A stretch of DNA of 64,000 nt from Streptomyces asoensis. GTDB lineage: Bacteria > Actinomycetota > Actinomycetes > Streptomycetales > Streptomycetaceae. The position numbers and the translations under genes were made by a program. Under the pieces are notes generated by a model. It did no database searches and was not told the origin of the DNA. It was given only the letters and a program-made list of their open reading frames with translations. The DNA is taken from assembly GCF_016860545.1 (NCBI RefSeq), contig NZ_BNEB01000005.1, forward strand, positions 1,612,001 to 1,676,000. The letters run 5' to 3'. Shown here one piece after another: positions 33,944-42,823 of the stretch (position 1 is its first letter; each line of letters opens with the position of its first letter).

Positions 33944-34717
33944 ATGACTTCACTCCGCACCGACCTGGCCGCCTTCGCCGCCGCCCTTTCCGCGCGCCTG
34001 CCCGGCACCTGGACCAGCCAGTACCAGCGCCACTCGCAGTACGCCGACCAGTTCCCCCGCACCGAACAGCTCTGGGACACCGGCCACGTCGACTACGTCG
34101 TCAGCCAGTACGTCCTCACCCACGACGCCGTGCTCCACGGGCCGGCCGACCAGCGGCTCTACGTGACCGACCGGCCTCGCTACCCGCACCAGTTCGTCGT
34201 CGCTGCGCTCGCCCCCGACGGCGCGCGCATCAAGCCCCACCACTTCGCCGGAGTCGCGGAACCCAACGGCATCGCCGTTCCCAAGGACCCCGCGCGGGCG
34301 GCAGCACGCATCGCCCGGCGGCTGCTACCCCGCTACGAACAGGCCCTGCGGGCGGTCCTCAACAACGCGGAGCACCAGCCCCAGCCTCCGCACCGGCCCG
34401 CCCCACCGCAGGTCGACCAGGTCCTCACCCTGACCCTGTACAGCGACGGAGCCCTCGGCGCACCGTACGAGAGCGTGCCGGTGGATGCCCGCATGACCCT
34501 GTACACCCACGGCTTCCAGTACCACCCGCACCAAGCAGCGTTTCTCCTGCCCACCGCCTACGGGGACACCGGTCGTGCCCTTCGCGTCCACTCCGTGGTC
34601 CAGCAGCTCACGGCCAAGGGCATCGGCGTGAACCTGCGCCACTCGGCGCCCACCACCAGCGCCGCCCTGCCGCCGACCTCAGCGAAGGCCGTGTCCCCGC
34701 TCCGCCGTACGCGCTGA
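33944..34717 (+). CDS. Hypothetical protein, paralogue family A (copy 1)
   Basis: A 257-aa protein with ATG 33944. Key features are L-P-G-T-W-T-S near residue 20, a D-R/F-V-V-A-A-L-A-P-D-G segment, P-N-G-I-A, and A-R-R-L-L-P-R-Y-E-Q-A-L. The same order occurs at 44411 and, with a frameshift, at 37246, so these are paralogues. The C-terminal half repeats the style (Y-S-D-G...H-G-F-Q-Y-H-P-H-Q). Soluble, no catalytic motif seen. Confidence 0.65.
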   Translation: MTSLRTDLAAFAAALSARLPGTWTSQYQRHSQYADQFPRTEQLWDTGHVDYVVSQYVLTHDAVLHGPADQRLYVTDRPRYPHQFVVAALAPDGARIKPHHFAGVAEPNGIAVPKDPARAAARIARRLLPRYEQALRAVLNNAEHQPQPPHRPAPPQVDQVLTLTLYSDGALGAPYESVPVDARMTLYTHGFQYHPHQAAFLLPTAYGDTGRALRVHSVVQQLTAKGIGVNLRHSAPTTSAALPPTSAKAVSPLRRTR

Positions 34718-34747
34718 CCCCCCTGCCCCTAGATCCTTGGAGTCTCC

Positions 34748-35803
34748 ATCCGCATCGCCCGCCGCACCCTGCCGCTGTTCGTCGGCGCCGCCTGCCTCGC
34801 CCTGGCGCTCACCGGTTGTGCCACCGACAACGATGCTGCCGTCGCCAAGCAGACGCCCAGCGCCAGCAGCGCGCCGCAGCCGGCGCCTGCCCTCAGCGCC
34901 GCCCAGGCCCGCGCCGTCATCACCCACTACTCGCAGATCAACAACGAGGCCAACGCCGATCGCAACCGCGCCCTGCTCGGCACCATCGAGGACGGCCCTC
35001 TGTACCCCATGTCCGTCTCGGACTACGCCGAGACCGAGGGACTTCCCGCGGCCGACCGCACGCCCTACAAGCCCTGGTCCTACGACACCGCCAGCACCAA
35101 GCTGTACATCCCGCGCCTGGCCGCCGGACAGGACCGCTGGTTCGCCGCCGCGCTCTCGGACGACAAGGGCAAGGCCCCCTCGCGTCTGGCGGTGTTCGCC
35201 GAACGACCCCAGCACAAGCGCTGGGAGATGGTGTCCGTCGTCGACCTCGACAGCCCGAAACTGCCGGACATCGCACTCGACCACGACGGGTACGCGACGG
35301 CCGTCGCCGCCGACGGCAACAAGCACCTCGCCGCCGACGCCGGCGTTCTGCGTGCCGCGGTGCTCGACAACTTCGCCACCGGCGGCACGCACACCGGGAC
35401 GAAGGTCTTCACGCCAACCACGGCGAGCAAGCGGCAGATCGAGGTCCACGACAAGACCGGCACCCGCTACGAGGACCAGGGCACCACCGTCTTCGCCGGC
35501 GCCGACAACCGCTACAAGGACGCCTACGCCCTCAAGACCACCGACGGCGGCGCGCTAGTTCTCTTCTCCCACATGCACACGCAGACCGACGCCGTCGCGC
35601 ACTCCGGCCTGCAGATCAACCCGGGCAAGGAGGACCGGGCCTGGCTCCACGATGTGCCCCGCACCTCCATCAGGTACACGTTCGTGTGCAACGACGCCGC
35701 CACCGTCCCCGCGAAGGCTGCCCCGTCCCGCCTGATCGGCTACACCTGCGCCCGCACCGATGCCTCCGGCCCGCCGGTCCCGTCCTGGTCGGCCCGCGTG
35801 TAG
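34748..35803 (+). CDS. Lipoprotein with probable ATC start
   Basis: A 351-aa exported lipoprotein. GGAG (34739-34742) sits 5 nt before ATC 34748; from there the product begins (M)-R-I-A-R-R-T-L-P-L-F-V-G, a signal peptide, ending in the lipobox L-T-G-C (Cys at about 24). No ATG, GTG or TTG lies in frame before the signal peptide; the first, ATG 35009, would delete it. The mature protein (about 330 aa) is beta-rich with several paired motifs but matches no family I know. It may be a surface component of the transfer machinery, since it follows the T4SS genes. Confidence 0.65.
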   Translation: MRIARRTLPLFVGAACLALALTGCATDNDAAVAKQTPSASSAPQPAPALSAAQARAVITHYSQINNEANADRNRALLGTIEDGPLYPMSVSDYAETEGLPAADRTPYKPWSYDTASTKLYIPRLAAGQDRWFAAALSDDKGKAPSRLAVFAERPQHKRWEMVSVVDLDSPKLPDIALDHDGYATAVAADGNKHLAADAGVLRAAVLDNFATGGTHTGTKVFTPTTASKRQIEVHDKTGTRYEDQGTTVFAGADNRYKDAYALKTTDGGALVLFSHMHTQTDAVAHSGLQINPGKEDRAWLHDVPRTSIRYTFVCNDAATVPAKAAPSRLIGYTCARTDASGPPVPSWSARV

Positions 35804-35870
35804 ACGCACCCGCGCGCCACCTGATGGCCACCGAACATTTCCCGCCCCCCTGCTTGCTGCGGAGAGCTCC

Positions 35871-36461
35871 CTGTCCACTCGCTCCTTAATCGCCCGCCCC
35901 ACCGTCGGCACGGGCTACACCGGCATCCACGTCCAGCTCGACGGCGTGCCCAGCCACCACCTCCCCCTGCTCCTGGCCGCCTACCAGTACAAGTTCGGAC
36001 GCGACATCGAGGCCATGTGCCGGCACCTCATCGACGACGTCGCCGTCGGCTGGGACGAACTCGGCACCGATCTCCTCGACGATGCCCCGCCCGCACTTGT
36101 GACCGCGCTGACCGGCGGCAACCACTGGCCCAGCCGAACCCTCGACCACCTGGTCACCCCGGACGGCTCGCCGCCGGTACGCATGTCGGTCACCGACGAG
36201 ACCGCCGATGCGCAGGACATGGAGTGGGGGTACGTCCTGCACAAGGAGGGCGTCGAGGTGATCAGCCTCCTGCACGATGACATCGGCCCCATCGTGAGCT
36301 GGGCCATCGACCCGCGCACCGCCTTCAACGACCACCCGGCGGCTTGGTCCTCCCGCGACTCCCCGCCCGCTATCCGGGCATCGCGCAGCACGCCGAGTCC
36401 GAGCGCTCCTGCCGCAGCCCCGGCAAAGGCCAGCCCCTCGCGCCCCACCGCCCGCCGCTAG
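35871..36461 (+). CDS. Hypothetical protein with probable CTG start
   Basis: A 196-aa protein. GGAGAG (35861-35866) lies 4 nt before CTG 35871, and the N-terminus S-T-R-S-L-I-A-R-P-T-V-G-T-G-Y-T-G-I-H-V follows. The in-frame ATG at 35760 lies inside the previous gene without a ribosome site. The fold looks alpha/beta (V-E-V-I-S-L-L-H-D-D-I-G-P-I-V-S-W). Pro/Ser-rich tail. No family recognised. Confidence 0.6.
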   Translation: MSTRSLIARPTVGTGYTGIHVQLDGVPSHHLPLLLAAYQYKFGRDIEAMCRHLIDDVAVGWDELGTDLLDDAPPALVTALTGGNHWPSRTLDHLVTPDGSPPVRMSVTDETADAQDMEWGYVLHKEGVEVISLLHDDIGPIVSWAIDPRTAFNDHPAAWSSRDSPPAIRASRSTPSPSAPAAAPAKASPSRPTARR

Positions 36462-36488
36462 CTTTCCCTCGTCTTCCCGGAGCCTTCC

Positions 36489-37253
36489 CTGCCCCCGCGC
36501 ACCACGCCCTTGATCACCGTCGTCATCGCCAGCCGCCTGCGCGAAGACCGGCTCGACTACCTGACAGCCATGCATGCGAGCCTGACCCGGCAGTCCGTGC
36601 CATGGGAGGCCGTGATCGCGCTCGACGGTGCCTCGCCCAACCGCCTGCCGGCCCCGCTCGCACAGGATGCCCGCGTTCGCACGCTTGCGCTTCCCCGGCC
36701 GGTCGGCGCCGCCTGCGCCCGGAACCTGGCCCTCGGCCATGTGCGCACCCCGTACACCAACTGGGCGGATGACGATGACGAGTTCACCGACGATGCGATG
36801 GCTCTACGGCTGAACACCCTGGAGTCCACCGGGGTCGGCTGGTGTGCCGGCTGGAGCGAGGACCAGCACCCCGACGGCTCGACCACCCTGTGGCGCTGCC
36901 CCACGCCGCCCGGCCGGCACGAGGCCGGTGACGTGTGGACGTACTGGAAGTCACCGGCGGACACCATCCCGATCGGGCCGACTACGATCCTCGCCCGCAC
37001 CGACCTCGTGCGCGCCGCGCCGATGGGCGGCCTCGTCCAGGGCGAGGACTACTGCGCGGCCCTCGGCGTCACCGCTCTCGCGCCCGGGATCCTGCTGCCG
37101 GTCCCCGTGTACCGATACCGCAAGTGGAACGGGCAGATGACAGCCCAGGTCGGATATGACCAGCTGGAGGCGGCTGCCCGTGAGCACGCCTGGGCGTACG
37201 GCCGCAGCCTGCGCGCCGTCCTGCGCGGCGGCGAGGACCTGGTCCGTGACTGA
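36489..37253 (+). CDS. GT2-family glycosyltransferase
   Basis: A GT-A fold glycosyltransferase of 254 aa. GGAG (36479-36482) is 6 nt before CTG 36489, giving L/M-P-P-R-T-T-P-L-I-T-V-V-I-A-S-R; TTG 36510 is the first conventional start but has no site. Motifs: V-V-I-A-S-R-L-R-E-D-R-L, V-I-A-L-D-G-A-S, G-A-A-C-A-R-N-L-A-L, W-A-D-D-D-D-E-F (the nucleotide-sugar/metal DxD) and G-L-V-Q-G-E-D-Y-C. It likely modifies a protein or wall polymer of the transfer surface. Its stop overlaps GTG 37246. Confidence 0.85.
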   Translation: MPPRTTPLITVVIASRLREDRLDYLTAMHASLTRQSVPWEAVIALDGASPNRLPAPLAQDARVRTLALPRPVGAACARNLALGHVRTPYTNWADDDDEFTDDAMALRLNTLESTGVGWCAGWSEDQHPDGSTTLWRCPTPPGRHEAGDVWTYWKSPADTIPIGPTTILARTDLVRAAPMGGLVQGEDYCAALGVTALAPGILLPVPVYRYRKWNGQMTAQVGYDQLEAAAREHAWAYGRSLRAVLRGGEDLVRD

Positions 37254-38351
37254 GGCGCAGATCATCCTGGCGCACAGCCGGGAGTCCGGGATCGTCGCCA
37301 TCGCCTCGGGCGAGCGGTTTGCCTGGGCGCACACCGCCCTCGCGGAGAGCGGCTTCCAGCGGGACGACGAGGGCGTCTGGCACCTGCCCGCGGACGGCAC
37401 CCAGACCACCGTGGTCGACCTGGTCACGTGCGCGAAGCGGCACCGCACCCGCGTGCACACGAGCATCCGCCGGTTCATCGGCGACGCCGCCCGCGACCTC
37501 GCGCGCCTACTGCCCGGCCAGTGGCACGCCTCGGTCGAGATCTACTCGCACCCCGCCTGGCAGGAAGACCTCGTCCCCTGGATCTGGGACAGCGGCGAAC
37601 TCGGCCGCGCCGTCCAGACCGAGCGAATCCCCTACGCCGCGCTCCTCACCGACGCGGTGCAGCGCACCGCGCTGCTGTTCATCGAACGTCCCGGCCGTCA
37701 ACTCGACTACTGGTCGGAGCCTTCTCGCCCGAGGGACTGGAAGGGGGCTACGGCGATCCCCACGCCCCGCGCAGCATCGTCCTGCCGCCGTTTGCCGGGC
37801 GGGCTGCCCAGGCCCTCACCGGCCGGTACCTCCCCGCCTACGAGCAGGCCGTCCACGCCCGCCAGACGGCGGCCATCGCCGCCGTGCTCGGGGACATCCG
37901 CTGCGAGCACGACGCCTGGCAGGCCATGAACGCCTCCGGACGCTACAGCGACGCCACCCCGCTGAGCGCCGCCGCTCGCGGCGCCGCGACGGAGTTGTTC
38001 CTCGACCACGCCTGGCGCCGTTTCCTGACCGTCGTCGACCACGCCCCGGCGCTGCTCGACCGGTGCCGACCCGCGAGCAGCCCGTGGCCCGACGACGCCG
38101 CGGCCCTCTCCCGTCTGGCCGACGCCGTGATCGATGCCGAGACCCTGGTCGACGAGATCGTCCACGGCGGTTTCGTGCCGGAGCAGGAGCGCCGAGCACG
38201 CGCGTGGTCGGCCATCGAGACCTGGCTCACTGACGGCGAAACGTTCTTGCGTCAGGCCCGCATCAGCGCACCCCACCGCCGCCCGGCCCTGCCCGTCGCC
38301 GCGCCGGCCCGCCCCTTCACCACGGCCCGGCCCGCGCACCGCGGCCCCTGA
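37246..38351 (+). pseudogene. Family A paralogue (copy 2) with apparent -1 frameshift
   Basis: Starts at GTG 37246, 8 bp inside the GT2 gene. Coding character continues from 37246 to about 37710 in one frame and from about 37710 to 38351 in the -1 frame. Joining them at C37710 gives R-Q-L-D-Y-L-V-G-A-F-S-P-E-G, which lines up with F-V-V-A-A-L-A-P-D-G of copy 1 and L-L-A-A-V-A-P of copy 3; T-G-R-Y-L-P-A-Y-E-Q-A-V then matches R-R-L-L-P-R-Y-E-Q-A-L. So one homologous domain is split between frames. Causes: a 1-bp deletion (or sequencing error), or recoding. A full product would be about 368 aa, with an extra N-terminal and C-terminal helical part. Confidence 0.6.
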
Positions 38352-38363
38352 CCCTTCCACCCC

Positions 38364-38391
38364 ACGCCCCACGCCCCACGCCCCACGCCCC
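38364..38391 (+). repeat. Tandem repeat of a 7-bp unit
   Basis: Four exact copies of ACGCCCC in the spacer between the frameshifted gene's stop and the ribosome site (GAGGAG, 38392-38397) of the next gene. It is short and could vary in copy number; it would change spacer length only. Confidence 0.85.
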
Positions 38392-38409
38392 GAGGAGAAC
38401 ACCGCCCCC

Positions 38410-38868
38410 TTGCAACCCGGCACCCACTTCGCCTTCGGCGACCACGAGGAACACGGCTTCGTCGCCTCCTTCACCGCGTCTATGCCCGCGCACCTCGCCC
38501 ACTGGTACCTGGAGCGCGAGCAGTTCGAGCCCGTTCCCGGAGAACCCGGCCTGTACCGGCTCAGCGAGCCCGAGCGCGACGGAGTCCGCCGCACCCGCCA
38601 AGCCGTCCACGACCTGCGCCGCCACGGCTACACCGTGCAGGCCGACATCCGCCTTGACCCGTCCCTCTCGGCCGGCCCGGCACACCCCGCCCGGCCGAAC
38701 GGCCTGCGGGAGCGCCGCAGCCGTCTCGCCCAGGCCGCCGCCGGCCGGACGACGCAGCGCTCTACACCGCCCACCACCTCCCCGCCAGCGGCCCGGCCGA
38801 TCCCGCCGAAGCCCACCTACGCTCCGACCGTCCACCTGACGGCCGCGACCGGCGGGCGGTCCCGATGA
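38410..38868 (+). CDS. Hypothetical protein, paralogue family B
   Basis: A 152-aa protein with TTG 38410; GAGGAG ends 12 nt upstream. The first 85 residues (H-F-A-F-G-D-H-E...L-S-E-P-E-R-D-G-V-R-R-T-R-Q-A-V-H-D-L-R-R-H-G-Y-T-V-Q-A-D) resemble the N-terminus of the protein at 43682. The tail is Pro/Thr-rich. The stop overlaps ATG 38865 (ATGA). Confidence 0.6.
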   Translation: MQPGTHFAFGDHEEHGFVASFTASMPAHLAHWYLEREQFEPVPGEPGLYRLSEPERDGVRRTRQAVHDLRRHGYTVQADIRLDPSLSAGPAHPARPNGLRERRSRLAQAAAGRTTQRSTPPTTSPPAARPIPPKPTYAPTVHLTAATGGRSR

Positions 38869-40055
38869 CACCCGCGAGCCGTCCGGCCCCCGACGGCCCC
38901 TTGCCGACCGCTCCCGAACCGGCCAACGGGCCACGTGACTTCCGTTTGCGGATGGCGGTCATCGACCGCGAGACCGAGGCCGCGCTCGACATGACACGCG
39001 ACCGTTACGGCCGTACCGTCCACGCGGGCGCCGCGGCAGCCGCGCGAGCCCACCGCGACAAGGCCGCGGTGGAGGCGTACGCCGCCCACCTCGCCCCGCA
39101 CGCCGAGGCTCTCCTCGATGCCGCCCGCCTGGTGCTCGATGAGCTGCCACCCACTCGGCACCTGGCCGGATGGCGGGCCGTCCTGGACGGCCTGGCCGTT
39201 TCGGCCGCCGAGATCCGCCGGGCGCTCGACCGGCCAGCCGCCCCCGGTTCCCCGGCCGCGCGCGCTCAGCACGCGGCCCTGTGGCCGCACCTGGCCGCCT
39301 GGGCGGACCACGGCTCCATCGCCAGCAACCTCGCCGACCAGCAGGGCGGCCAGCACCACAAAGCTCCGCTGGCCGACGAGGAACAGCAAATGTGGACCAA
39401 GAAGGCCCAGGCCGCGCAAAGACGCGGCGAGCTGGAGCTGACCGAGTCGTGGTACGCCGCCGACGGGCAGCCGATCACCCTCGCCTATTTGGTCGAGGAT
39501 GACGACTCGACGGTGGTCGCGCTGCGTGGCGACCCGGACGCACCGGGCTGGCAGGTTGTCGGGCACTACGCCCACGAGTACGAGGCGGGCAAGGTGCTGC
39601 CCGCTCCGGTTCCGCCCGGCGTGCTGCGCGCGGACGTCTCCCGGTTCAACCGCCCGGCACCAGTCCCGGAGGTGTCCCTGCAGGACCTCATCCGCGATGT
39701 CGTCGAAGGCCACAGTGCCGGTGACGCCTCCAATGCGCTTCTCAGCGCTGTCCAGCGCGGCTATGACGTCGGCCCGATGGTCCGCCTGCAGGAACTCCTG
39801 GAGACCAGCGGCCAGTTCGCCAGCGCCCTGGAGACCGTGCAGGGCCGCCAGATCGCCGCCCGCATGGCAGCGCTGAGCCGGCAGATCGAGTTCCTCACCC
39901 GCGAAGTCGAAGAGGCTGCCGAGGACCTCGGCGGGACCGTCGCCGTCCTGCCCCCGCACCGCACCCCCGTGCTGCGCACCCGTCCACGCCCCGCCGTGGA
40001 CACCACACCGCCCACGCCGCCACCCCGCGCCAACACCACCGCCCGACACCGCTAG
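38865..40055 (+). CDS. Large hypothetical protein, last gene of first transfer operon
   Basis: A 396-aa protein, ATG 38865 overlapping the previous stop. Residues 25-130 are helical and Ala-rich; 180-265 are beta-rich (L-T-E-S-W-Y-A-A-D-G-Q-P-I-T-L-A-Y-L-V-E-D-D-D-S-T-V-V-A-L-R-G-D); 268-355 are helical (L-L-S-A-V-Q-R-G-Y...L-Q-E-L-L-E-T-S-G-Q-F). The arrangement W-Y-A...G-Q-P-I-T might bind nucleic acid or a partner, but no family is known to me. Followed by a bidirectional terminator. Confidence 0.6.
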   Translation: MTPASRPAPDGPLPTAPEPANGPRDFRLRMAVIDRETEAALDMTRDRYGRTVHAGAAAAARAHRDKAAVEAYAAHLAPHAEALLDAARLVLDELPPTRHLAGWRAVLDGLAVSAAEIRRALDRPAAPGSPAARAQHAALWPHLAAWADHGSIASNLADQQGGQHHKAPLADEEQQMWTKKAQAAQRRGELELTESWYAADGQPITLAYLVEDDDSTVVALRGDPDAPGWQVVGHYAHEYEAGKVLPAPVPPGVLRADVSRFNRPAPVPEVSLQDLIRDVVEGHSAGDASNALLSAVQRGYDVGPMVRLQELLETSGQFASALETVQGRQIAARMAALSRQIEFLTREVEEAAEDLGGTVAVLPPHRTPVLRTRPRPAVDTTPPTPPPRANTTARHR

Positions 40056-40167
40056 CCCAAGTCCCACCTCGTCTTGACAAACACGAGCCCATGGAGCAGT
40101 ACGCGATCAACCTTGCCCTCGCAAACTACAAGCACGACCGTGAGCTGTCTTGAGAGCCCACGGCCTA

Positions 40168-40190
40168 GGGGCGGCCATGCCAGCCGCCCC
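40168..40190. terminator. Hairpin between convergent genes
   Basis: Perfect GGGGCGGC (40168-40175) and GCCGCCCC (40183-40190) with a 7-nt loop, 113 bp after the plus-strand stop and 11 bp after the minus-strand gene at 40201. It probably terminates transcription from both sides. Confidence 0.7.
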
Positions 40191-40200
40191 GGAGCAGCGG

Positions 40201-40413
40201 CTACTGCTGACGCTTACTCACGTGTGACACGGCGGTCATGCCAGCGCCGTAGGTGAAGGCAAGGACGGCACCGCCAGAAGCGACGGCAGTGAGGGCAGAC
40301 TGCCCAAGAACAACGGAGCCGATCCCGGCAACCAGCCCAGCGATGACGGATACCAGAGCAACGACGACAACGTGATACACGCGGTGGTCACAGGTAGAAG
40401 TGGTGGCAGACAA
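40201..40413 (-). CDS. Small two-helix membrane protein
   Basis: A 70-aa protein. TTG 40413 is favoured because GGGAGGG lies 5 nt upstream. Two hydrophobic helices (about 17-38 and 43-62) with Gly/Ala-rich faces fit a hairpin membrane protein or a holin-like/accessory protein. The only minus-strand gene supported between 24.7 and 46.8 kb. Function unknown. Confidence 0.5.
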   Translation of the reverse strand: MSATTSTCDHRVYHVVVVALVSVIAGLVAGIGSVVLGQSALTAVASGGAVLAFTYGAGMTAVSHVSKRQQ

Positions 40414-41015
40414 GTAGGGCCCTCCCATACTCCGTCGGAGCGCCGTCACCTGAATCAGGGCAGGGTGCATCCTGCGCTGGATTCACGTCACAGCGTCGCC
40501 GCCCAGCGGGCGTCGCGATAGGGAAGCGCCGGCCAGGCGCGCCTATCGCTCCTCGGATGGAGCGCCGTAGCGGTTGGCCATCATCACCGATGCACCATGC
40601 CTTTCAAGGATCTCGTCGACCACGTCCATAGTAGCCAACCCCACTGACACACAGACAAGTTGGTGGCCGCTTCGGGGGAGCCCAAGCGCCGATCTGCAGC
40701 GACTCCCACTTACCTGGTCTTCACGCGCGAAGCCTCGTTGCAGGCACACCTCTCCTGGTGGCCGTGCTCCTGGCCAAGCGTCCCGCCCGCCGCACGGCCC
40801 TCGCCGGATACCTCGCCAAGCAGCCGCTCGCCGGCCCGGCGCTCCCTGGCACCGGCGCGGCCTTCGCTCTCACCGTCCTTCTCGCCGCGCGCCGACGTCT
40901 GGGCTCCGCGGGCAGTCGCGGTGCGGCTGGCGCCGGTGCCTGCTTCGAGGCCGGCATAAGACGCCCTGATCAGGGCGCAACCCCCACCTTGCAACCCCTT
41001 TGAGGAGATCGAATT
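40414..41015. other. Intergenic region with fragmentary frames
   Basis: A 600-bp gap between the two plus-strand operons. A minus-strand frame (40543 to about 40630) encodes V-V-D-E-I-L-E-R-H-G-A-S and a plus-strand frame (40758-41003) an Ala-rich stretch, but neither has a ribosome site. They may be remnants. Promoter of the operon beginning at 41016 should lie here. Confidence 0.4.
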
Positions 41016-41513
41016 ATGGCTGTGCGTACGCACTGGACCGTGGAGCACGCCTGCTCCCACCGTGTGGATCATGACCTGTCCAATCGCCCTGCCGACAAGC
41101 GGGCAGGCTTCGCCCGCTGGCTCGCGTCGAAGAACTGCACCGACTGCTGGAAGGTGGCGCGCGACGCCGACACCGGGTCCAAGGAGGAGTGGCTCGCGGC
41201 CAAGCGGGCCGAGGAGCAGGAGGCAGCCCTCACGTGGGCGAAGCAGTTCGACATGCCGCAGTTGGAGGGCCCGGCCAAGGCCCTGGACTGGGGCGAACGC
41301 TCCCGCCACCAGCTGATGACATCCGCGCACACCGAGCTCGTCATCGAGGGCACGTGGGACGAGGCGGACTGGGCGGAGCTGGAGGAGAAGGCCCGCGCCA
41401 TCACCCGTGCCGGATGGTGGATCGACCAGCGCGACGCCGAAGGCACTGACCTGCTCGAACTCCTCGACGCAGCCAGTGAGGCGGACCGCGGGACGGAGAA
41501 CCCGTTCCGCTGA
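41016..41513 (+). CDS. Conserved hypothetical protein with Cys/His pair motif
   Basis: A 165-aa protein, ATG 41016 with AGGAG 9 nt upstream. N-terminal H-A-C-S-H-R...N-C-T-D-C-W (about 11-46) could bind zinc. The remainder is helical with many Trp and acidic residues (W-D-E-A-D-W-A-E-L-E-E-K-A-R-A-I-T-R-A-G-W-W). Proteins with this motif pattern are seen in streptomycete plasmids; function unknown. Confidence 0.65.
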   Translation: MAVRTHWTVEHACSHRVDHDLSNRPADKRAGFARWLASKNCTDCWKVARDADTGSKEEWLAAKRAEEQEAALTWAKQFDMPQLEGPAKALDWGERSRHQLMTSAHTELVIEGTWDEADWAELEEKARAITRAGWWIDQRDAEGTDLLELLDAASEADRGTENPFR

Positions 41514-41520
41514 CGGCGGG

Positions 41521-41571
41521 GCAACATAGCCGGATAACGCCGGTTAGCCAAACCGGCGTTCCTCCGGACTA
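41521..41571 (+). promoter_or_regulatory. Palindromic element copy 2 (E2)
   Basis: GCAACATAG (41521-41529), 8 bp, CGCCGGTT (41538-41545), centre AGCCA, AACCGGCG (41551-41558), 4 bp, TCCGGACT (about 41563). The palindrome is identical to E1 read on the other strand, and the upstream box and spacings match. It lies 55 bp before ATG 41613, head of the second transfer operon. Confidence 0.78.
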
Positions 41572-41612
41572 TTGATGCTCCCACCCCGCCAGCATCTGCG
41601 TGGAAGGAACTC

Positions 41613-42038
41613 ATGTCCCAGCTTCCGCCCACCTCGGCGTTCGCACCGACGCCCGACCCGCTCACCCCCGATCGGGATATCACCCACGCCCACTTCCAGG
41701 CCGGTGACACTGTCGTCGTCCTGAAGGGGATGGCTGGCGGAGAACTGTGGGGCGATGCGATGCGCGTCGTGGCCCCGTCCTGGCACACCCCGACCGACGA
41801 GGACGGCTGGCGGCTGCGTGATGCGACCGGCGGCGCCCAGTCCTACGTCACCGCCCACCCCCGCTACCTCGTGCACCTCTCGCGCCGCTGCCCGGACTGC
41901 CTGATCTACCTGCGCGCCATGGAGGATGCCCTCTTTACGCGGTTCACCGACCGCGACGAGCTGATCGACTGCGGCTGGTACACCACCACCGCCCTGGGCC
42001 AGCTCGTGCACATCGCGGACATCCGGAGTGGTCGATGA
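41613..42038 (+). CDS. Hypothetical protein, first gene behind E2
   Basis: A 141-aa protein, ATG 41613 with GGAAGGA upstream. Residues 28-80 suggest a small beta-barrel (A-G-D-T-V-V-V-L-K-G-M...W-R-L-R-D-A-T-G-G). R-R-C-P-D-C-L-I-Y-L (about 93-102) contains a Cys pair that may bind metal. Stop overlaps the next ATG (ATGA). Confidence 0.6.
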   Translation: MSQLPPTSAFAPTPDPLTPDRDITHAHFQAGDTVVVLKGMAGGELWGDAMRVVAPSWHTPTDEDGWRLRDATGGAQSYVTAHPRYLVHLSRRCPDCLIYLRAMEDALFTRFTDRDELIDCGWYTTTALGQLVHIADIRSGR

Positions 42039-42823
42039 CTTCCCCCACGCACCGTCCCGGCCGTTTCGCCGCGCTCGACAGAGCCAGGGCCCGAGCCACC
42101 GCATCTCCGGTCGATTCTTCCTGGCCGCTTCACCTGGCCGAAGACCTCCGCGACATCGAGGCCGACTGGAGAACTTCGGCCGAGGTGTGCGTGGATGCTG
42201 CCTGGGCGGCACGGTCGGCCGGACACAGCGTCCTGGCCCTGCTGTCCCCGCAGGACGTCACCGCAATGGGCCTTGACCCGATCACCGCCCGCACCTTGGC
42301 TCATCTGTACCTGAGCGCCCTGCGGTTCGACTTCCGCTGCCCCACCCTCCAACGCCTCGTCGAACAACTCGCGGAAACCGCGCGTCAGCCGCTGGACTGC
42401 TACACGCGGGCCTTGTACGCCTTCGCGCTGCTGGGCCAGTCCCGCCCGGAGGGCCTCGCGGTCATGGACGAGGTCCTCGCGGACGCCGGGCAGCACACCA
42501 AGACCCTGCACGTCCTGCTGCACGGGCTGTGGCTCGGCCAGGACCTGGACCACGGCGCGGAGCGTCTCCTGGCCCTCAGCTCCCGACCGGCCCTCGCCAC
42601 CGGCAGCGACCCGATCGTCCTCTTCCGCGTGGCGGGTGCCCTGCGGCGGCTGGGCCGGTACGACGAAGGGCTGGGCGCCATCGACAGGGCGATCGACTGT
42701 CTCCCGCCGGGGGACACCTCGGTGCACGCCGACCTGGTCCGCGAGCGCTCCCTGCTCTGCACAGCCCGCGACCTTCATCAGCACCGGCCGCCCACCCGCA
42801 CGTCGAGCGGGGTGCCGTCATGA
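42035..42823 (+). CDS. TPR-like helical protein
   Basis: A 262-aa all-helical protein, ATG 42035 overlapping the previous stop. Residues 110-235 look like tetratricopeptide-type helix pairs (Y-T-R-A-L-Y-A-F-A-L-L-G-Q...L-R-R-L-G-R-Y-D-E-G-L-G-A-I-D-R-A-I-D). Probably a scaffold for protein interactions. The stop overlaps the next start (ATGA), so it is coupled to the relaxase-like protein. Confidence 0.6.
   Translation: MTSPTHRPGRFAALDRARARATASPVDSSWPLHLAEDLRDIEADWRTSAEVCVDAAWAARSAGHSVLALLSPQDVTAMGLDPITARTLAHLYLSALRFDFRCPTLQRLVEQLAETARQPLDCYTRALYAFALLGQSRPEGLAVMDEVLADAGQHTKTLHVLLHGLWLGQDLDHGAERLLALSSRPALATGSDPIVLFRVAGALRRLGRYDEGLGAIDRAIDCLPPGDTSVHADLVRERSLLCTARDLHQHRPPTRTSSGVPS

Noticed and set aside
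38364..38391. Tandem ACGCCCC repeats as a CRISPR-like or iteron array
   Set aside because: Unit is only 7 bp with four copies and no spacers, in a short intergenic gap; simple repeat.
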